A stretch of DNA of 64,000 nt from Actinomycetota bacterium. GTDB taxonomy: Bacteria; Actinomycetota; Acidimicrobiia; Acidimicrobiales; Ilumatobacteraceae. Made by a program: the position numbers and the translations under genes. The notes beneath the pieces were generated by a model, which made no database searches, was not told where the DNA came from, and saw only the letters and a program-made list of their open reading frames with translations. The stretch lies in contig VFZC01000002.1 of assembly GCA_016871355.1 (NCBI GenBank), positions 1-64,000 of the forward strand, in the 5' to 3' direction. This document shows positions 31,834 to 41,406 of the stretch, one piece after another (position 1 is the stretch's first letter; each line of letters starts with the position of its first letter).

Positions 31834-32853
31834 ATGGCCTCAGCCGACGGGCGCGACACACCACGCCGCGAGCTTCCCGACGGACTTCGCGAGCAACTCG
31901 ACCTCGGTTACAGCTTCGGTGGTCTGTCCACCTTCGGCCAGCGCCCATTCCTCACCGAACCATCCGATCTCGATACCTGGCAACCCGATGTGGCCATCGT
32001 CGGTGCCCCGTTCGACAACTCCACCACCAATCGTCCGGGGGCGCGTTTCGGCCCGCGCGCGATTCGCACGCAGGCCTACGAACCCGGCACGTACCACATG
32101 GATCTCGGCATCGAGATCTTCGACTGGCTCGAGGTCGTCGACTTCGGCGACGCCTACTGTCCGCACGGACTCACCGAGTTGAGCCACGCCAACATCAAGG
32201 CGCGCATCGCCGAAGTGGCGAATCGCCACATCGTCCCGCTCGTACTCGGTGGCGATCACTCCATCACCTGGCCGTCGGCCACGGCGGTGGCGGCCGCTCA
32301 TGGTTACGGCAACGTGGGCATGGTGCACTTCGATGCTCACGCCGACACCGCCGACATCATCGGTGGCAATCTCGCCAGCCACGGCACGCCCATGCGTCGC
32401 CTCATCGAGAGTGGAGCCATTCCGGGCTCGCACTTCGTGCAGGTGGGTCTGCGCGGCTACTGGCCACCCAAGGACGTGTTCGACTGGATGGCCGCGCAAG
32501 GAATGCGCTGGTTCACCATGCACGACATTTGGGAGCGCGGCTTCCAGACCGTCATGCGTGAGGCGGTCGACCAGGCCTTGGCCTCGGCCGACAAGCTCTA
32601 CATCTCGATCGACGTCGACAGCCTCGACCCGGCCTACGCACCAGGCACCGGCACACCCGAACCCGGTGGCATCGTGGCAGCCGACTTACTGAGGATGGTG
32701 CGCACACTGTGTCTCGAACACGACGTGGTGGGCATCGACATCGTGGAGGTCGCCCCGGCGTACGACGTGAGCGAACTCACCGTGAACGTGGCCCATCGTC
32801 TGGCGTTCGAGTGTTTGGCCGGTCTGGCCGCCCGCAAACGGTCTTCTGGTTAG
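31834..32853 (+). CDS. Ureohydrolase (agmatinase/guanidino-acid hydrolase family)
   Basis: A 339-aa manganese-dependent ureohydrolase. Metal ligands are intact: H142 (GGDHS), D167, H169 and D171 (FDAHADT), D260 and D262 (SIDVDSLDP). It releases urea from a guanidino compound: agmatine, guanidinobutyrate, a related acid or guanidine; the substrate loop does not let me choose. The ATG at 31834 is preferred because the in-frame sequence further upstream is the hairpin region, not protein-like. No ribosome site; TAGCGT supports leaderless start. Converges with ilvE. Confidence 0.9.
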   Translation: MASADGRDTPRRELPDGLREQLDLGYSFGGLSTFGQRPFLTEPSDLDTWQPDVAIVGAPFDNSTTNRPGARFGPRAIRTQAYEPGTYHMDLGIEIFDWLEVVDFGDAYCPHGLTELSHANIKARIAEVANRHIVPLVLGGDHSITWPSATAVAAAHGYGNVGMVHFDAHADTADIIGGNLASHGTPMRRLIESGAIPGSHFVQVGLRGYWPPKDVFDWMAAQGMRWFTMHDIWERGFQTVMREAVDQALASADKLYISIDVDSLDPAYAPGTGTPEPGGIVAADLLRMVRTLCLEHDVVGIDIVEVAPAYDVSELTVNVAHRLAFECLAGLAARKRSSG

Positions 32854-32908
32854 GAAAATTGACCGTAGAGGTGAAAAATCCTCACCAAAACACCGGTTGG
32901 GGGGCTCG

Positions 32909-33829
32909 TTACTTGGCGAGTTCGCACCACGACTCGTACTTGGCCACTTCGCCGCGCACCAACTTGCCGTACAGCTGACCGATCTCGGTGGTGACCGGAC
33001 CCGGGCACGGAACCTTGCGATCGTCGACCGAGTTGACGGCGCTCACTTCGGCGGCGGTTCCGCACACGAAGATCTCGTCGGCGATGTACAGATCGCTGCG
33101 CGCGATGTTGTCGACGCGCATGTCGATCCCGAGATCGCGCGCCAGCGTCATGACCGTGTTCTGCGTGATGCCCTCGAGCGCACCCGCCGACAACGGCGGC
33201 GTGAGCACGATGCCGTTGCGCTTCACGAAGATGTTCTCGCCGGTGCATTCGGCCACCAGGCCGTTGGGTGCGAGCATGATCGCCTCGTCGTAACCGGCCT
33301 TGAGAGCTTCCACTTTGGCCAGCGACGAGTTCACGTAGTTGCCCACCGTCTTGGCCGCCGGCGGCATGGTGTTGTGATCGTGACGAGTCCACGACGAGAT
33401 CTTCATGCGCACACCCTTGGAGAGAGCGTCGTCGCCGAGATACGCACCCCAGGGCCAACAGGCGATGGCCACGTCGACCTTGCAGGGCAGCGTGTTGAGA
33501 CCCATCTCGCCGTAGCCGTAGTACGCGATGGGACGCACATAGCACGACGCCAAGCCGGTGCTGGCGACGGTCTCCTTGGTGGCCGAGATCAACTCGTCGA
33601 CCGAATACGGAATCTCCATGCCGAGAATGTGCGCGCTGCGGAACAGGCGCTCGATGTGCTCGGTCAGACGGAAGATGGCCGTGCCGTTCTTGGTTTCGTA
33701 CGCACGAATTCCTTCGAACACACCCGTGCCGTAGTGCAGCGTGTGAGTGAGAACGTGTACCTGCGCCTGGTCCCAGTCGACGAGCTTTCCGTTCATCCAG
33801 ATCTTGGGTGTCGGGATCAGGGTGGGCAT
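32909..33829 (-). CDS. ilvE: Branched-chain amino acid aminotransferase
   Basis: PLP enzyme making Leu, Ile and Val from their keto acids. The 306-aa protein matches bacterial IlvE: THTLHYGTGVFEGIRAY (near 28-44), PLP lysine K160 in MPPAAKTVGNYVNS, then YDEAIMLAPNGLVAECTGEN and FVCGTAAEV (parts). The ATG at 33829 follows a GGAGAAG site and gives the family N-terminus; the frame remains open upstream but overlaps leuB in another frame. Lies 70 bp downstream of leuB on the same strand, so a leuB-ilvE unit is likely. Confidence 0.95.
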   Translation of the reverse strand: MPTLIPTPKIWMNGKLVDWDQAQVHVLTHTLHYGTGVFEGIRAYETKNGTAIFRLTEHIERLFRSAHILGMEIPYSVDELISATKETVASTGLASCYVRPIAYYGYGEMGLNTLPCKVDVAIACWPWGAYLGDDALSKGVRMKISSWTRHDHNTMPPAAKTVGNYVNSSLAKVEALKAGYDEAIMLAPNGLVAECTGENIFVKRNGIVLTPPLSAGALEGITQNTVMTLARDLGIDMRVDNIARSDLYIADEIFVCGTAAEVSAVNSVDDRKVPCPGPVTTEIGQLYGKLVRGEVAKYESWCELAK

Positions 33830-33899
33830 CTTCTTCTCCGTTCGAGTAGTGGCCGTCACGGTATCCCCTGGCGGGACCGACGAGCACGGTGAATACTGC

Positions 33900-34892
33900 T
33901 CAGCGAGCGAGACGTCCGATGATGGTGCGACCGATGTCGGTGGTCGAACCACTGGCCGGTTTGGCACAGGCCGCGCGAATGCGATCGGCCGCCGACGACT
34001 CACCGAGGAAATCGAGCATGAGAGCCGCCGACAAGATCGCGGCCGTGGGATTGGCTTTACCCGTGCCCACGATGTCGGGCGCCGAACCGTGCACCGGCTC
34101 GAACATCGACGGACCGGTGCGCGCCGGATTGAGGTTGGCCGACGACGCCAGACCGATACCGCCCGACACCGCACCACCCAGATCGGTGAGGATGTCGCCG
34201 AACAAGTTGTCGGTGACGACCACGTCGTAACGATGCGGATCTTGAACGAAGTAGATGCACGCGGCGTCGACGTGGTTGTAGGCCGTGCCCACACCCGGGT
34301 ACTGCGCGGCCACTTCGTTGAAGGTGCGCTCCCAGAGGTTGCCGGCGAACGTGAGCACGTTGGTCTTGTGCACGAGGGTCACGTGCTTGCGCTCGCGTTG
34401 CGACGCCAACTCGAACGCGTAGCGGATGCACCGCTCCACACCGAACCGCGTGTTGACGCTGCCCTGAGTGGCGACTTCGTTCGGGGTGCCGCGTCGCAAC
34501 ACACCACCCTCACCCACGTACGGGCCTTCGGTGTTCTCGCGGATCACGATGAAGTCGTGCGGCTTGGAGTGGCCCGGTGCGGTACCCACGAACGGCCGTT
34601 GGTTCACGAACAAGTCGAGTTCGAAGCGCATCTTGAGGAGAAGACCACGCTCGATGACACCGGGCGGCACCGCGGGTGTGCCGACGGCGCCCAGAAGAAT
34701 CGCATCGAAGGCGCGCAACTGGTCGAGAGTTGCGTCCGACAGCACCTCGCCGTCGCGCAGGTAACGAGCACCACCGAGATCGAAATCGGTGGTGGCGATG
34801 TCGACACCCGTTGCCCGCACCACGTCGAGAGCGACCGCCGTCACTTCGGGTCCGATGCCGTCGCCGCCGATCACTGCCAACTTGTGCGTCAT
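33900..34892 (-). CDS. leuB: 3-isopropylmalate dehydrogenase
   Basis: NAD- and Mg-dependent oxidative decarboxylation of 3-isopropylmalate in leucine synthesis; homologues also act on 3-methylmalate downstream of citramalate. The 330-aa protein shows GGDGIGPEV at the N-terminus, [13 protein letters not shown], the catalytic lysine in VHKTNVL, the metal aspartates in [13 protein letters not shown], and [10 protein letters not shown](V)GTGKANP. This fits the shorter actinobacterial/archaeal-type LeuB. I used the ATG at 34892; a GTG at 34901 adds three residues. Followed by ilvE. Confidence 0.93.
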   Translation of the reverse strand: MTHKLAVIGGDGIGPEVTAVALDVVRATGVDIATTDFDLGGARYLRDGEVLSDATLDQLRAFDAILLGAVGTPAVPPGVIERGLLLKMRFELDLFVNQRPFVGTAPGHSKPHDFIVIRENTEGPYVGEGGVLRRGTPNEVATQGSVNTRFGVERCIRYAFELASQRERKHVTLVHKTNVLTFAGNLWERTFNEVAAQYPGVGTAYNHVDAACIYFVQDPHRYDVVVTDNLFGDILTDLGGAVSGGIGLASSANLNPARTGPSMFEPVHGSAPDIVGTGKANPTAAILSAALMLDFLGESSAADRIRAACAKPASGSTTDIGRTIIGRLAR

Positions 34893-34968
34893 AGAGGACA
34901 CATCGTACGGGCGTACACGAGTAGGCGGCCATTCCCGCCCCGCCGTCTCAACCCCGGAGAACCACCGT

Positions 34969-34974
34969 TACCCT
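34969..34974 (+). promoter_or_regulatory. Leaderless -10 box TACCCT
   Basis: TACCCT ends 7 nt before the greA ATG. A GGGAG lies in between, so normal initiation is also possible. Confidence 0.4.
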
Positions 34975-34981
34975 GGGAGAC

Positions 34982-35452
34982 ATGGCGAAGGTCCATCACC
35001 TCACCAAGTCGGCATTCGAGCGTCTCCAGGCCGAACACCACGATCTCACGACCCGCGGTCGCATCGACGTGGCCAACAAGATCGAACGAGCCCGCGAACT
35101 CGGCGACCTCTCCGAGAACGGCGACTATCACGCCGCCAAGGACGAGCAGGGTCACATGGAAGGCCGTATTCGCCACCTCGAATCCATTCTCGAGAACTAC
35201 GAGATCGTCGAAGCCGACGACGGCGACGTCGTGGGTCCGGGCAAGCTCGTCACACTGTCGATCGACGGTGACGAACCCGAGACCTACTACTTCGGTTCGC
35301 ACGAAGAGCGCTTCGAGGGTGCCGCCACCATGACGCCCGAGTCGGCGCTCGGCAAAGCGGTCACCGGCAAGCGCGTGAACGAAACGTGCTCGTACACGAC
35401 GCCCAACGGCCACACGCTCAGCGTCGTGATCGTCAGCGTCGAACTCCCGTGA
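34982..35452 (+). CDS. greA: Transcription elongation factor GreA
   Basis: Rescues backtracked RNA polymerase by stimulating transcript cleavage. The 156-aa protein has the N-terminal coiled coil (about 8-75) with the acidic tip LGDLSENGDYHAAKDEQ holding the catalytic acidic residues, and the C-terminal FKBP-like domain (SPIGKAL-like ESALGKAVTGKRVNE). It overlaps the next gene by 4 nt (GTGA) and heads a plus-strand set with an alpha/beta hydrolase and an AarF-family protein. Confidence 0.96.
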   Translation: MAKVHHLTKSAFERLQAEHHDLTTRGRIDVANKIERARELGDLSENGDYHAAKDEQGHMEGRIRHLESILENYEIVEADDGDVVGPGKLVTLSIDGDEPETYYFGSHEERFEGAATMTPESALGKAVTGKRVNETCSYTTPNGHTLSVVIVSVELP

Positions 35453-36339
35453 GCAACGGATCGCCCACTCGGCAGAGCGAACCGCTGGCACCTCCGCTCC
35501 CGCCTGGGCGCGAGATCGAACTTCCGGGTCGCGGCACCACGTTCGTTCGCGAACTTCCGGGCCCGAGCCCCGACGCGCCCACGTTGCTGTTGCTGCACGG
35601 CTGGACGGCGACCGCCGATCTCAACTGGTTCGGCGCTTACGAGCGACTCGGTGAGCACTTCCGGATCGTCGCCCTCGACCACCGTGGCCATGGCCGCGGC
35701 ATTCGCTCGCGCAAACCGTTCCGCCTGGCCGACTGCGCCGACGATGCGGCCTGTCTCGTCAACGAACTCGAACTCGGCCCGGTGATTCCGGTCGGCTACT
35801 CGATGGGCGGACCCATCGCTCTCCTCATGTGGCGCCGTCACCGTCCCATCGTGCGCGGACTGGTTCTGTGCGCGACGGCCGGCAGTTTCCGACACAGTCG
35901 GGCCGAGCGCATGAGCTTTCTCGGCCTCACCGGCCTGAGTGCAGTTGCTCGTCTCACTCCGAGCGCCACCAAGGAACGCATCACCGAGCGCGTGTTCCTG
36001 CGGCGCAAGGCCGAGAGTTGGGGTGGCTGGGCCATGAGTCAGGTCGCTCAACACGACTGGCGCATGATTCTCGAGGCCGGACATTCCATCGGGTCGTTCT
36101 CGGCCACCGAATGGCTGCCCGACATCGACGTACCCACGTCGCACGTGATCACTCTGCGCGATCCGGTGGTGCCGGCCTATCGGCAACTCGAACTCTTCAC
36201 GAGTATCCCCGATGCCGATGCGGTGCGCATCGACGCCGAGCACGACGCCATCGCCGCGCATCACGACCGTATGTCCGACTTGATCATCGGGTCCGTCGCA
36301 TCGGTGTTGCGGCGCGCACCGCATCGGGCAGGCTCGTGA
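35449..36339 (+). CDS. Alpha/beta hydrolase
   Basis: A 296-aa hydrolase. LLLLHGWTATADLNWFGAY supplies the oxyanion hole, ALDHRGHGRG follows, and the nucleophile serine lies in GYSMGGPIA (about residue 108), so this is a serine esterase/lipase-like enzyme. A catalytic histidine is expected near DAEHDAIAAHHD. The GTG at 35449 overlaps the greA stop, and its own stop overlaps the next GTG, so translation is coupled on both sides. Similar hydrolases sit beside ABC1 kinases in actinobacteria (recalled, not checked). Substrate unknown. Confidence 0.87.
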   Translation: MSNGSPTRQSEPLAPPLPPGREIELPGRGTTFVRELPGPSPDAPTLLLLHGWTATADLNWFGAYERLGEHFRIVALDHRGHGRGIRSRKPFRLADCADDAACLVNELELGPVIPVGYSMGGPIALLMWRRHRPIVRGLVLCATAGSFRHSRAERMSFLGLTGLSAVARLTPSATKERITERVFLRRKAESWGGWAMSQVAQHDWRMILEAGHSIGSFSATEWLPDIDVPTSHVITLRDPVVPAYRQLELFTSIPDADAVRIDAEHDAIAAHHDRMSDLIIGSVASVLRRAPHRAGS

Positions 36340-37796
36340 AGAAGCTCCTGGGCGCTCTGGCCATCGCGGTCGGCGGGGTGTACGGCTGGTCGATCTGGAA
36401 GCGACGCGGTTCGCCCCTTCCGTCGGCCATCACACGCGGATCGATGGCGGCGCGCAACGGCGAACTCGCCAAGTTGGGTGTTCGCGTCGGTGCCACCTAC
36501 GCCAGCGCTTCGGCGCGCAAACTCTTCGCGTCGGCCGAGCGACGTGTCCAGATCGATCACGAGACAGAACTGAAGTCAGCCGCACAGGTGGCCGATCGTC
36601 TCGGTCAGATGAAGGGTGCGTTGATGAAGCTCGGCCAGATGGCGAGCTATCTCGACGACGGTCTCCCCGCTCCCCTGCGCGCGGCTCTGTCGCAACTGCA
36701 ATCGAGTGCGCCGCCCATGTCGGCCGCGTTGGCGGCCGACGTCATCGAACGCGAACTCGGTGCTCCACCCGAACAGCTCTTCGTCGAATGGGATCCCGAG
36801 CCCATCGCGGCCGCGTCCATCGGACAGGTTCACCGCGCCGTGATCATCGACCCCGACACCGGGGCCGAGCGCGCGGTGGCCGTGAAGGTTCAGTATCCCG
36901 GTGTCGATGCGGCCATCGACGCCGATCTGAAGAACGCCGATCTGCTCGGCTTCCTCCTTCAACAAGGATTCAGCGGACTCGACCCGTCAGAGATGGTCGA
37001 CGAAGTCAAGACCCGCGTCCGCGAAGAGCTCGACTACACCACCGAAGCTCGCAATCAGCAGATCTTCGCCGACTGGTTCCGTGGCCATCCGTTCATCAAG
37101 GTTCCCGCTGTCGTCCCGTCGCTCAGCACGTCACGCGTGATCACGTCCGAACTCGTGGTGGGTCAGCCGTGGTCGTGGGTTCTACAGCAGCCACAGGAGT
37201 ACCGCGACCGGGTCGCCGAAGTGTTGTTCCGCTTCGTGTTCCGGAGTCTCTACGGCATGCACAAGTTCAACGGCGATCCGCATCCGGGCAACTACGTGTT
37301 CCACGAGGACGGCACCGTGACCTTCCTCGACTACGGACTCGTGAAGCACTTCACCGACGACGAGATGACCACGTTCATCGCCATGGTGAAGTCGGCCGCC
37401 TACGAGAACGACGTTCCCACCTTCCGCGACGTTCTCGAGAACGCCGGAATGCTCAAACTCGACGCACCGGTCGAGACCGACGACGTGGGCACGTACTTCG
37501 GTCGCTTCTACGAACCAGTGCGCGCGAATCGTGAGATCACCTGGACCCCGTCGTACGCATCGGGCATCGTGCGTCACACGTTCGATCGTTCGAGCCCGAT
37601 CGCGCAGTACGCCACGGTGCCGCGAGCATTCGTGTTCATTCAGCGCATCAACCTTGGCCTGTACGCGATCCTCGGCGAACTCGGCGCGACCGGCAATTAC
37701 CGACGAATCGCCGAAGAACTCTGGCCGTTCGCCGACGGTGCTCCGAGTACCGCGCTGGGTCGGGCCGAAGCCGACTGGGCGGCGTCACGGCAGTAA
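36336..37796 (+). CDS. AarF/UbiB (ABC1) atypical kinase family protein
   Basis: A 486-aa ABC1-family protein with an N-terminal hydrophobic helix (about 3-18). The family KxGQ motif is in LMKLGQMASYLDD, the AAS-loop in IAAASIGQVHRA (an A-rich replacement of the glycine loop), the lysine in AVKVQYPGV, then GDPHPGNYVFHEDG and FLDYGLVKHF (catalytic and metal sites). Relatives aid quinone or lipid metabolism as ATPases. GTG start coupled to the hydrolase gene. The target lipid is unknown. Confidence 0.92.
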   Translation: MKKLLGALAIAVGGVYGWSIWKRRGSPLPSAITRGSMAARNGELAKLGVRVGATYASASARKLFASAERRVQIDHETELKSAAQVADRLGQMKGALMKLGQMASYLDDGLPAPLRAALSQLQSSAPPMSAALAADVIERELGAPPEQLFVEWDPEPIAAASIGQVHRAVIIDPDTGAERAVAVKVQYPGVDAAIDADLKNADLLGFLLQQGFSGLDPSEMVDEVKTRVREELDYTTEARNQQIFADWFRGHPFIKVPAVVPSLSTSRVITSELVVGQPWSWVLQQPQEYRDRVAEVLFRFVFRSLYGMHKFNGDPHPGNYVFHEDGTVTFLDYGLVKHFTDDEMTTFIAMVKSAAYENDVPTFRDVLENAGMLKLDAPVETDDVGTYFGRFYEPVRANREITWTPSYASGIVRHTFDRSSPIAQYATVPRAFVFIQRINLGLYAILGELGATGNYRRIAEELWPFADGAPSTALGRAEADWAASRQ

Positions 37797-37799
37797 CCT
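37794..37799 (+). promoter_or_regulatory. Leaderless -10 box TAACCT
   Basis: TAACCT overlaps the AarF stop codon and ends 7 nt before the FKBP-lipoprotein ATG; no ribosome site is seen. Confidence 0.45.
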
Positions 37800-37806
37800 C
37801 GGCCGA

Positions 37807-38697
37807 ATGTCGTCACGCCGCTACTCCGCACTCGTCGCCGCTTCACTCGTCGTTCTCGCATCGTGCGGTGGCGACTCGTCGGGCGACGACGCATCGAATG
37901 GTTCCACCGAATCGGTCGTCGACGTGACCACGGGTGATCCGATGATCGACGCCGAAGAGCCCACGGTCAGTCTTCCGGCGACGCTCCCCACCGAACTGGT
38001 GATCACCGACGTCACCGAAGGTGACGGCGCGGCTGCGGCCGAAGGCGACACCGTGTTCGTGTTCTACGTGGGTGTGCTCACCAAGGACGGCACACGCTTC
38101 GACGGCAACTTCGGTCAGTCACCCTTCGCCGTCACTCTCGGCTCGGGTTCGGTGATCCAGGGTTGGGAACAAGGTCTCGTGGGCATCAAGGCCGGTGGCC
38201 GTCGCCAGCTCGACATTCCGGCCGATCTCGCCTACGGCGACACCGGCGCCGGCGACATCATCAAGGCCGGCGACGCCATTTCGTTCGTGGTGGATGCGGT
38301 CGCCGTGGTGCCAGCCACGTCAGCCGATGACGCGCCCACCATCACGGTGGACGCGGCCGACAACATCGACGAACTCGCCGTCACCGATCTGGTGGACGGA
38401 ACCGGAACCGCCGCCGAGATGGGCATGACCGTCGTGCTGCAACTGCTCGCGTTCCGCGCCGACACCGGCGAACAGATCGTGAGCACCTGGAAGGATCCGC
38501 AGCCCGTCACGTTCGATCTGGAAGACGGCGGTACCTTGCCGGGTCTGCTCGACGCACTCGACGGAATGAAGGTGGGCGGACGTCGCCAAGCGCACATTCC
38601 GTTCGAAGAAGCATGGGGCGCCGAAGGTCAGCAGCAGATCGGACTTCCCGAGAAGACCGACGTCATCGTGGTCATCGACCTTCTGGCTGCCTTCTGA
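37807..38697 (+). CDS. Lipoprotein with two FKBP-type peptidyl-prolyl isomerase domains
   Basis: A 296-aa exported protein. The signal ends in a lipobox (VLASC, Cys about 20), followed by a low-complexity Ser/Asp linker. Domain 1 (about 70-170) is a canonical FKBP: VFVFYVGVLTKDGTRFDGNF, VIQGWEQGLVGIKAGGRRQL, IPADLAYG. Domain 2 (about 185-296) is divergent, keeping GLLDALDGMKVGGRRQAHIP but with few active-site aromatics. It probably helps fold exported proteins; domain 2 may be non-catalytic. Its end overlaps the convergent gene by 26 bp. Confidence 0.9.
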   Translation: MSSRRYSALVAASLVVLASCGGDSSGDDASNGSTESVVDVTTGDPMIDAEEPTVSLPATLPTELVITDVTEGDGAAAAEGDTVFVFYVGVLTKDGTRFDGNFGQSPFAVTLGSGSVIQGWEQGLVGIKAGGRRQLDIPADLAYGDTGAGDIIKAGDAISFVVDAVAVVPATSADDAPTITVDAADNIDELAVTDLVDGTGTAAEMGMTVVLQLLAFRADTGEQIVSTWKDPQPVTFDLEDGGTLPGLLDALDGMKVGGRRQAHIPFEEAWGAEGQQQIGLPEKTDVIVVIDLLAAF

Positions 38698-39175
38698 CCG
38701 CGTCGAACGCCGTCCACCACACACGCAGCGCCTCGGGGAAGATTCCCTCGCCGCCATCGGCGAACGAATCGGTCTGGCCTTCGAGATCCCAGCGTCGGAC
38801 CACGACCGACACGCCCTGATCGTTGACGGCCGCGGTGACCCGCACCCGCTCACGTGAATCGTCGAGCAATGCGTCGAGTTCGTCATCGAGTTCGTCACGG
38901 TGATCGTCACGGTGATCGTCGTCGACGTCGATACGCGACATCCAACCTGTCATCACGAGGCACAAGGCATCGACCGGTCGCCACACCGGAATTCGGGTGA
39001 GCAAGCGATACGGATCGGCGTCACTGTCGACCAGTTCGCGTTCGAGAAGGGCGCCATCGGAACGCACCGCGAACACGCGGGCGGCGCGATAGCGCATGGT
39101 CTCGGCCAGTGATTCGTGGAGATCGGAGTCGACCCATTCGGCGATCGACAAGGGAGTGACACGGGTGTCGGACAT
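38672..39175 (-). CDS. Hypothetical acidic protein
   Basis: A 167-aa soluble protein starting MSDTRVTPLSIAEWVDSDLH. It has a very acidic stretch (about 85-110, DDDHRDDHRDELDDELDAL) and no transmembrane helix or recognised domain. The ATG at 39175 was chosen because the region above it is low in coding character. It overlaps the end of the convergent FKBP gene by 26 bp. I do not recognise a family and cannot suggest a function. Confidence 0.55.
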   Translation of the reverse strand: MSDTRVTPLSIAEWVDSDLHESLAETMRYRAARVFAVRSDGALLERELVDSDADPYRLLTRIPVWRPVDALCLVMTGWMSRIDVDDDHRDDHRDELDDELDALLDDSRERVRVTAAVNDQGVSVVVRRWDLEGQTDSFADGGEGIFPEALRVWWTAFDAVRRQPEGR

Positions 39176-39251
39176 GCGGCGAGTGTGAGCGTCCGACGCT
39201 CGCCACGGAGTCGGGTCGGTCGACGCAGCCGGGTTGGTCGATGAAGTCGAT

Positions 39252-39902
39252 TCAACCAATGAGAGCAACCAACGCGCTGGCAGCGTCCACCACGGCCGAT
39301 CCGTACTTCTTGCCGGGGTCGGCCGACACTCGTTCGATCGGTCCGCTCAGACTCACGGCCGCGCGCACCACACCGTCACGAGTTCGCACCGGTGCACTCA
39401 CCGAGGCCACACCGGCTTCACGCTCACCCACACTCGCGACCCATCCGCGCTTGTTGACAGCCGCGCCATCGAGCACGTGTCCGGCCGAACCAGCCGACAA
39501 CGGAAACAGTGCTCCTTCGGGCACGATCCAGCGCAAACCGTGGGTCGATTCGAGCGACACCACGCAACGGCGCGCGTCGGCCTCGCGTACGTACAACTGC
39601 ACGCTCTCACCGGTGGTGTCACGCAGACGTTCGAGGATCGGTCGGGCCAACGCCACCAACGGAAACGCGTTCTCGGCGGAGTGGCCGAGCGACACGAGCC
39701 ACCAACCGAGGCAGAACTGGCCTTGCGGGTCGCGTCGGAGCAGACCCTGGCTCTCCATGGCCACGGCCAGACGGTGCAGCGTGGCCCGCGGAATGCCGGT
39801 GGCCGCGGTGAGATCGGCCAACGACAACGACCCGGCGCGTTCGAGGGCACGCCACACCGTGGCGACCTTGTCGAGTACTCCGACCCCCGATACCATGTCC
39901 AT
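39252..39902 (-). CDS. IclR-family regulator, probable leuCD repressor (LtbR/NdgR-like)
   Basis: A 216-aa IclR regulator. The winged HTH is at about 25-60 (LADLTAATGIPRATLHRLAVAM) and the effector domain follows (SVQLYVREADARRCVVSLES, then SAPVRTRDGVVRAAVSLSGP). It is divergent from leuC. In Corynebacterium (LtbR) and Streptomyces (NdgR) an IclR protein in this position controls leuCD, so this role is inferred by synteny. The palindrome at 39918-39932 is the likely site. ATG at 39902; an ATG at 39896 is possible. Confidence 0.88.
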   Translation of the reverse strand: MDMVSGVGVLDKVATVWRALERAGSLSLADLTAATGIPRATLHRLAVAMESQGLLRRDPQGQFCLGWWLVSLGHSAENAFPLVALARPILERLRDTTGESVQLYVREADARRCVVSLESTHGLRWIVPEGALFPLSAGSAGHVLDGAAVNKRGWVASVGEREAGVASVSAPVRTRDGVVRAAVSLSGPIERVSADPGKKYGSAVVDAASALVALIG

Positions 39903-39917
39903 GATTCAGGAAGTCTA

Positions 39918-39932
39918 TCCCACTATGTGAGA
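39918..39932. promoter_or_regulatory. Probable IclR operator between iclR-type gene and leuC
   Basis: TCCCACTATGTGAGA is a 15-bp inverted repeat (TCyCAC-N3-GTGrGA) in the 68-bp divergent gap, suited to the adjacent IclR regulator. Confidence 0.55.
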
Positions 39933-39970
39933 CTCCCCACGAGGCTCGCGGTGGGGACGAGGGAGAACCC

Positions 39971-41374
39971 ATGAGCCAACCAACCACCCTCCCGCAGAAG
40001 GTGTGGGATGCCCACGTGGTGCATTCGGCACCCGGCGAACCCGACCTGCTCTACATCGATCTTCATCTCCTGCACGAGGTCACCAGTCCGCAGGCCTTCG
40101 ACGGACTGCGTCTGTCGGGTCGTCCGGTGCGGCGCCCCGACCTCACGCTGGCCACCGAAGACCACAACGTGCCCACCGAGAACATCCACCTCCCCATCGC
40201 CGACCCGATCTCGGCCAAGCAGGTGGAGGTGCTGCGCAAGAACGCCAACGAATTCGGACTCGAGCTGTTTTCGATGGGCGACGCGCGCCAGGGCATCGTG
40301 CACGTGATCGGACCCGAACAAGGTCGCACACTTCCCGGCATGACCATCGTGTGCGGTGACAGCCACACCGCCACGCACGGTGCGTTCGGCGCACTCGCGT
40401 TCGGCATCGGCACCAGCGAAGTCGAACACGTGCTCGCCACGCAGACTCTTCCGCAGAGCCGACCGAAGTGGATGTCGGTGAACGTCGACGGCACGTTGCC
40501 GGCCGGTGTCACGGCCAAGGACGTGATCCTCGCCGTGATCGGCAAGATCGGCACCGGCGGCGGCATCGGCCACGTGATCGAGTATCGCGGTTCGGCCATT
40601 CGCGCGTTGTCGATGGAAGGTCGCATGACGGTGTGCAACATGAGCATCGAGGCCGGTGCCAAGGCCGGACTCATCGCACCCGACGACACCACGTTCGCGT
40701 ACCTCGAAGGTCGCGAGCACGCGCCGAAGGGCAAGAAGTGGGAGCAGGCCCTCGACGCCTGGCGCGCATTGGCCACCGATACCGGCGCACGCTTCGACAG
40801 GGACGTGTCGCTCGACGCCGGCGCGCTCTCGCCGCACGTGAGTTGGGGCACCAACCCCGGTCAGGTGGCGAGTATCGATGCCAACGTTCCGTCACCCGAC
40901 GACTTCGCCGACGCCACCACGCGTCAGACCGTGGTGCGCGCGCTCGAATACATGGGCCTCACCCCCGGACAGCGCATTCGCGATGTCGCCGTCGACACCG
41001 TGTTCATCGGGTCGTGTACCAACAGCCGAATCGAAGATCTCCGTGCCGCCGCTGATGTTCTGGCCGGTCGCAAGGTCTCGGTGAAGCGCGCGCTGGTGGT
41101 TCCGGGGAGCCACGCCGTGAAGCAACAAGCCGAGGCCGAGGGACTGCACACGATCTTCACCGCGGCCGGCGCCGAGTGGCGCGAGCCCGGATGTTCGATG
41201 TGCCTGGCCATGAACCCCGACAAGCTCGCACCGGGCGAACGTTCGGCGAGTACGAGCAATCGCAACTTCGAGGGCCGTCAGGGTCGCGGTGGACGCACAC
41301 ATCTCGTGTCCCCGGCCGTGGCCGCCGCCACCGCTGTGGTGGGCCGCTTCGCCGCCCCATCCGACCTCAACTGA
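39971..41374 (+). CDS. leuC: 3-isopropylmalate dehydratase large subunit
   Basis: Iron-sulfur aconitase-family subunit isomerising 2- to 3-isopropylmalate; it can also serve citramalate in the CimA route. The 467-aa protein has the cluster cysteines in [13 protein letters not shown] and [11 protein letters not shown], plus [11 protein letters not shown] and [28 protein letters not shown] site lies upstream of the ATG. First gene of leuC-leuD, divergent from the IclR regulator. Confidence 0.97.
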   Translation: MSQPTTLPQKVWDAHVVHSAPGEPDLLYIDLHLLHEVTSPQAFDGLRLSGRPVRRPDLTLATEDHNVPTENIHLPIADPISAKQVEVLRKNANEFGLELFSMGDARQGIVHVIGPEQGRTLPGMTIVCGDSHTATHGAFGALAFGIGTSEVEHVLATQTLPQSRPKWMSVNVDGTLPAGVTAKDVILAVIGKIGTGGGIGHVIEYRGSAIRALSMEGRMTVCNMSIEAGAKAGLIAPDDTTFAYLEGREHAPKGKKWEQALDAWRALATDTGARFDRDVSLDAGALSPHVSWGTNPGQVASIDANVPSPDDFADATTRQTVVRALEYMGLTPGQRIRDVAVDTVFIGSCTNSRIEDLRAAADVLAGRKVSVKRALVVPGSHAVKQQAEAEGLHTIFTAAGAEWREPGCSMCLAMNPDKLAPGERSASTSNRNFEGRQGRGGRTHLVSPAVAAATAVVGRFAAPSDLN

Positions 41375-41406
41375 CATCGGCCGAACCGAACGAAACGAGA
41401 CGAACA

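Noticed and set aside
32868-32890. Weak hairpin GGTGA/TCACC between the agmatinase-family gene and ilvE
   Set aside because: Only 5 bp with an A-rich loop and no T-tract on either strand; not convincing as a terminator.
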